64,000 nt of DNA. It comes from Nageia nagi. Taxonomy: Eukaryota > Pinophyta. Made by a program: the position numbers and the translations under genes. The notes beneath the pieces were generated by a model. It was not told the origin of the DNA and made no database searches. It was given only the letters and a program-made list of their open reading frames with translations. Location: NCBI GenBank assembly GCA_050084985.1, contig JBITNC010000001.1:102920001-102984000 (forward strand), written 5' to 3'. Positions 60,515 through 64,000 of the stretch are shown one piece after another (positions within the stretch are counted from its first letter, which is position 1; each line of letters opens with the position of its first letter).

Positions 60515-61470
60515 TGGCGCATGGTTAGAAAAGACAAAATCTTGTCTTTTGAAATCATGTGACTAGGCCTCGAGGCTGTCCAAATTGGAAGAGAGACTCA
60601 AAAATGCAATTTGGGGCACTTGCAAGCCTAGCGCATGCCCCTAGGAGACAAAATCTTGTCTATTCTGGGCATGCACCAAGCATAGGAAGTAGACTGGAAC
60701 GAAATGGAGCACGGAAAGTCCAAGGCAAAGGCACAACAAGGTTGCAAATGGTTTCAAAAGACAAAATCTTGTCTTTTTGAACCATGCGACCTGCCCAGGA
60801 GGAAGGATTGAGTGAGTTCAAGGGTTAGAAAGTGAACCTAAGGCACTCAGGGGGCTGGTGCATGCCAATCTTGTCTTTTTGAACCAAGCGCCAAGCTTGG
60901 AAAGGCTACCAGTTCGAGCAAACAGGAAAGAATCTACAAGTCATGAAGCCCAAAACCTCAAGGTCTGATCAAGCTCACTCAGGAGGGCTAGCGCATGATC
61001 TCAAAAGACAAATTTTTGACTTTTTGAGGCATGTGCCGAGCCCAAGAAGCCTCCAAGATCGAACAAGGATGAAAATTTGACAAAGGCATGAACACTTAAG
61101 CATCGAATCACGAAAATTAGGCCATCTAGAGGCTAGCGCATGATTCAAAAAGACAATCTTGTCTTTTTGAACCATGCGACCAGGTTGGACGGGCAGACAA
61201 GGTTGGCGCATGCCTCAAAAAGTCACAAACTTGACTTTTTGAATCATGTGCCAAGCTTACAGGCTGCCCAGGTTGAGATGAAAGATCAAAATTGTCAAGT
61301 CCAGTCGATAGGAAGACCAAAAATAGGGGAAATCAGGTTACTGAGTGAGTTTTTTGATCAAGGAAGGCAAGCAAGCAAGCAAGAGACCCAATGTTGGGAG
61401 CATGCTTACTCCCAAGGTTGGTGCATGATTTAAAAAGTCATAGTTTTGTCTTTTTTTGTCATGCGCCAAG
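60515..61470. repeat. Array of eight palindromes in LTR of element I
   Basis: Each unit has GGCGCATG, a CTCAAAA/TTCAAAAA arm, AGACAAAATCTTGTCT at the centre and the mirrored arm ending CATGCGCC or similar. Centres lie near 60540, 60655, 60769, 60870 (left arm mostly deleted), 61014, 61158, 61228 and 61443. Arms reach about 20 bp. The sequence between palindromes (CCAAGCTTGG..., CAGGTTGG) is less conserved than the palindromes themselves. Confidence 0.9.
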
Positions 61471-61942
61471 CCAGGTTGGGCTCTAAAACCCCAACGTCTG
61501 GGCATAGGCGGCTCTTCATGAGTTTGTGAGCCAACATATATCTCAAGGTTGGCTAGATGGAGGGTCGATATGCAAAGGATGGTGAACAAGGTGGTACGCT
61601 GTATCATCAGGAATAGGCCGAAGGTGTCAGAGATGCTCCATGGACTAGAACTCATGAAGAAGTTCTTAGATGAAAACTTCGAGGAACGTGTTGAGGCGTT
61701 GGGTCCATGGGCGCCATAGTCACAATTTTTAGTTTTATTTTATTTTTAAGAAAATGCAATTATTTTACTAAATACTGTTATTATTTGATAATTAATTCCC
61801 AAGTTTGTGATGGATGAGGATTTGCTCCCACAAACTTGGAGGACATCTTGTAATGCCATGTGGCAATGTTTGATTTGACCACTTATTATTTCTTGGAACT
61901 CGTAATTAGGGTTAAGGCAACATCTAGGGTTGCTCTAAAAAC

Positions 61943-61950
61943 TATTTATA
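61943..61950 (+). promoter_or_regulatory. Possible TATA box in LTR of element I
   Basis: TATTTATA followed by GCCCATTTGGG, about 190 bases before the LTR end. Confidence 0.4.
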
Positions 61951-62137
61951 GCCCATTTGGGCTCATTTTTAGGGGATCAGACATTTTTTGCAACTTGGAC
62001 TACTTACATAATACTTTCAATCTTGAAAGTTTTAGCGGAGCGCTGAGTGTATTCCTTAGGTGGAGCATCTAAGAGGGTTGTCAAGCTGAGGGATCTTGAC
62101 AATCTACGACATTCATGGAGCAACATCTCCCATCAGG

Positions 62138-62149
62138 TGGTATCCGAGG
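62138..62149 (+). other. Primer binding site of element I
   Basis: TGGTATCCGAGG, related to the initiator-tRNA-Met PBS (TGGTATCAGAGC), two bases after the LTR end. Confidence 0.6.
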
Positions 62150-62690
62150 TGGAGTCTCTACCATGCGAGTGGTTATCTAGATCTGTGTAAGGGCCCTTTG
62201 GTGGGGAGGAGTTAGATTGTGAGGAGGTGCTACTATCCTATAGATCGTCTAGCATCATCAGAGAGTTTGTCCGACCCATTTCAACTCCTAGGAGGCTGAC
62301 GTCAGCCCATTGGGCTAGGTTTTGTATTGATACTCATCATACATTTGAATATAAGTCGTGGGTACTTTGGATCTCAACATTGTATTCTTGTTTTGGCATC
62401 GTTTGGTGCATTTGTGCATGTGAAGGCCAAACGTTGGCTTTGTGAGCATTGTTGTGTTGTGTATTGTGTATTTGGCCCATCGTTGGCATTGTATGGTGTT
62501 TATGTGCTTGTGGGATCTCAACGTTGGCATCCTAGGGTTTTTGTATTGTCAAGTGGATGCCCTAGTTGGATTTCATTCATTGTAATTATTGATATTTGTT
62601 GGAGACCCTGTTTGGATCATTATAGGAACACGTTGATTCATCCACCACCTTCAAACTTGTTGGGATAATTGATGGTGACTTTTGCCTTCT
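62150..62690 (+). other. Leader of element I
   Basis: G/T-rich with repeated CGTTGGC(A/T)T blocks near 62430, 62472 and 62520. No coding frame on the + strand was recognised. The antisense frame begins at 62691. Confidence 0.5.
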
Positions 62691-64000
62691 TTATCCCTTT
62701 TCTTGTTCCACCTTCCTTGCTTGGTTTCCTCTCCTTTCTTCCCTGGTTATTGCAACTTGTATTTTCTTGATGTCCTCTAATGGTGTTACATTTTTGAATC
62801 TCGCTTCTGACCCAAGGGGTTTGTGTACATATGGTGACCTCTTGTTCTTCTCTATGAATATTGCTATTCTTCCTTCTGGGTCATAGCTCTCGGCCACGGA
62901 AAGTTTTTTGAATCTATACAACTTCAACTTTGTTTTGATGGTATCAACATCAACCCATTGAGAACAAGTGTACTCCCCAACAATGATAGGCAAGGTTATC
63001 GTGGCAACTTTCTTTTTCCACTCATTGTCGTGTAAATATGACATCTGATTACAAAACTCCATCAAAATTATTTTGTTGTTAATGTGCCTAGGGAGCATGT
63101 GTGGAGCTACCTGGGATTTATACACCTTGATGTATGTATAGTTTGAGTTTTGCAAGTGAAATCAGCGTGCCTTTGAGGGCATCTATAGCTGCATTTGAAA
63201 TCCTCTTAACCTGTGCTTCTCCTTTAATCTCCTTGAATATCTGATATTCTAAACCATTTGTTGTCATGCAATAATGGGAATACTGACTCCCAATCCACCA
63301 CTTTGAATAGCATTTCCATATTGGTGTTCCTTCCAAATACGAGTTCATATAGAACTTTTTGTTTGTCTCAATTGACAATATCTGATTGTTCAAGGAGGCC
63401 TCACTAATCGTCAAACCCCACCTTATCTTCTTTCCTTGTCCAATAAAAAATATGAAGGTGAAGAACTCTTTCTTGAACTTGATATCATCTTCTTTGCCTA
63501 ATACCTTGAATAGCAAACAAATCAACTTGGATATGGTGGGATGGAAATCGGTTCACTTGGCATTTAACAACGCGTTTCCTTTAAGCTCTCTTGCATTTGG
63601 ATGAAGCCACTCTCGGATTAGGTTGCCTTGTCCTTTCAACGACTCATAGAAAACTATGGAGTCCCCTTCTGTGCATTCTATCCTATCTCCTTCCCATCCG
63701 AATACATCCTCGACACCTTCTGGAGTGAACCTCATGATGATATTGTCATTGTTGTCACGAAGAGTTCGTGCTTCCACATCACACTACTTGGCCACCTCAT
63801 AGTACAACTCCAAAAAAGGGACTACTAGTGGTTTTATTGCTACCTTAACCAGTCCAGAATGATAAATCAAGTTAGTAGATAAACTTTCTCCCATAATCTG
63901 AGCTATCATCTCCAACATCTTCATAGGATCTGTACGTTGCCCATCTGTATCCCTGATGTTTACAAGGCCATTCTTGATGTGAGCTTTGGGAGATGGGTCT
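62691..64000 (-). pseudogene. Antisense ORF of element I, unidentified protein (continues past window)
   Basis: On the minus strand at least 436 codons, read from the window edge. Two stops (TAG near 63784, TGA at 63553-63555; they fit mutated Gln and Trp codons) and one frameshift near 63118-63155 interrupt it; the end is at 62691. The product is globular, with segments such as FTPEGVEDVFGWEGDRI, EFFTFIFFIGQGKKIRWGL and WWIGSQYSHYC, and a Lys/Arg/Glu-rich end. No reverse transcriptase, gag or integrase motif is seen. Long antisense ORFs are known in some plant gypsy elements, usually near the 3' end of pol. A relation to plant mobile domain proteins is possible but unsupported here. Confidence 0.5.

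Larger units (their letters stand above)
60173..62135 (+). repeat. 5' LTR of element I, ~1.96 kb, with hairpin array
   Basis: Starts TGTTGTGACTAAAACACAAC and ends CCCATCA, followed after two bases by a PBS. A TATA-like TATTTATA lies at 61943-61950, supporting + orientation. The first half carries a 34-bp tandem duplication (60351-60418) and eight palindromes (60515-61470). The 3' partner LTR is outside the window, so the start is inferred from the TGTTGTG...CACAACA terminus. Confidence 0.65.

Noticed and set aside
60515-61470. Palindromes as bacterial-style terminators or attachment sites
   Set aside because: The context is a plant LTR with PBS and TATA box; the copies are tandemly repeated and not next to gene ends.
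61126-61655. Open frames on both strands within the LTR of element I
   Set aside because: They run through the palindromes and differ between units; no conserved protein signal.

Overview
The window is nuclear DNA of a large, repeat-rich plant genome. The evidence is degraded plant-type Ty3/gypsy, Ty1/copia and L1-type LINE elements nested in one another, plus one clean exon resembling the plant-specific SCI1 (style cell-cycle inhibitor 1) family. The heavy decay of the elements and the long TE-filled intron implied downstream of that exon would suit a gymnosperm, but the sequence alone does not prove it. Nothing bacterial, organellar or CRISPR-like was seen.

Left part (1-25450): a nest of four LTR elements. 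Element D (+, Tat-like gypsy; pol remnant 21658-23390, probable 3' LTR from 24372) was hit by element B (-, gypsy; 5' LTR 20051-21657, gag running down to 11178). B's gag was then interrupted by element C (+, 12549-19814, two ~1.35-1.4 kb LTRs, imperfect target duplication TTAGA/TGAGA) and by element A (+, 1-11177, starting before the window). A encodes one long upstream-ORF/gag/protease frame but no polymerase or integrase that I can find.

Middle (25450-34600): a short copia RT scrap, an inverted-repeat element (27276-27634), a decayed but domain-complete + strand copia (E, 27664 to about 33215) and a ~70-bp tandem array (32518-33105).

Right-middle (about 34590-54588): one minus-strand L1-type LINE (F) is the host. 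Inserted in its RNase H region are a minus-strand copia element (G, 34846-48389, perfect CTAAT duplication) and a GC-rich solo LTR (48427-49045, perfect GCCTC duplication). Inside G's reverse transcriptase lies gypsy element H (+, 37606-42246), which carries only gag fused in frame to an integrase C-terminal tail. H and B are the same family.

Right end: the SCI1-like first exon (55142-55497, with a short upstream ORF) opens into an intron or intergenic stretch with one unassigned reading frame (56251-56520). From 60173 a ~2 kb LTR (element I) carries eight strong palindromes; it is followed by a PBS and, on the opposite strand, an unidentified protein-coding remnant running out of the window.

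Almost every in-frame stop in the elements lies where one C-to-T (or G-to-A) change would create it from a Gln, Arg or Trp codon, as expected for long-methylated DNA. The SCI1-like exon shows no such decay.
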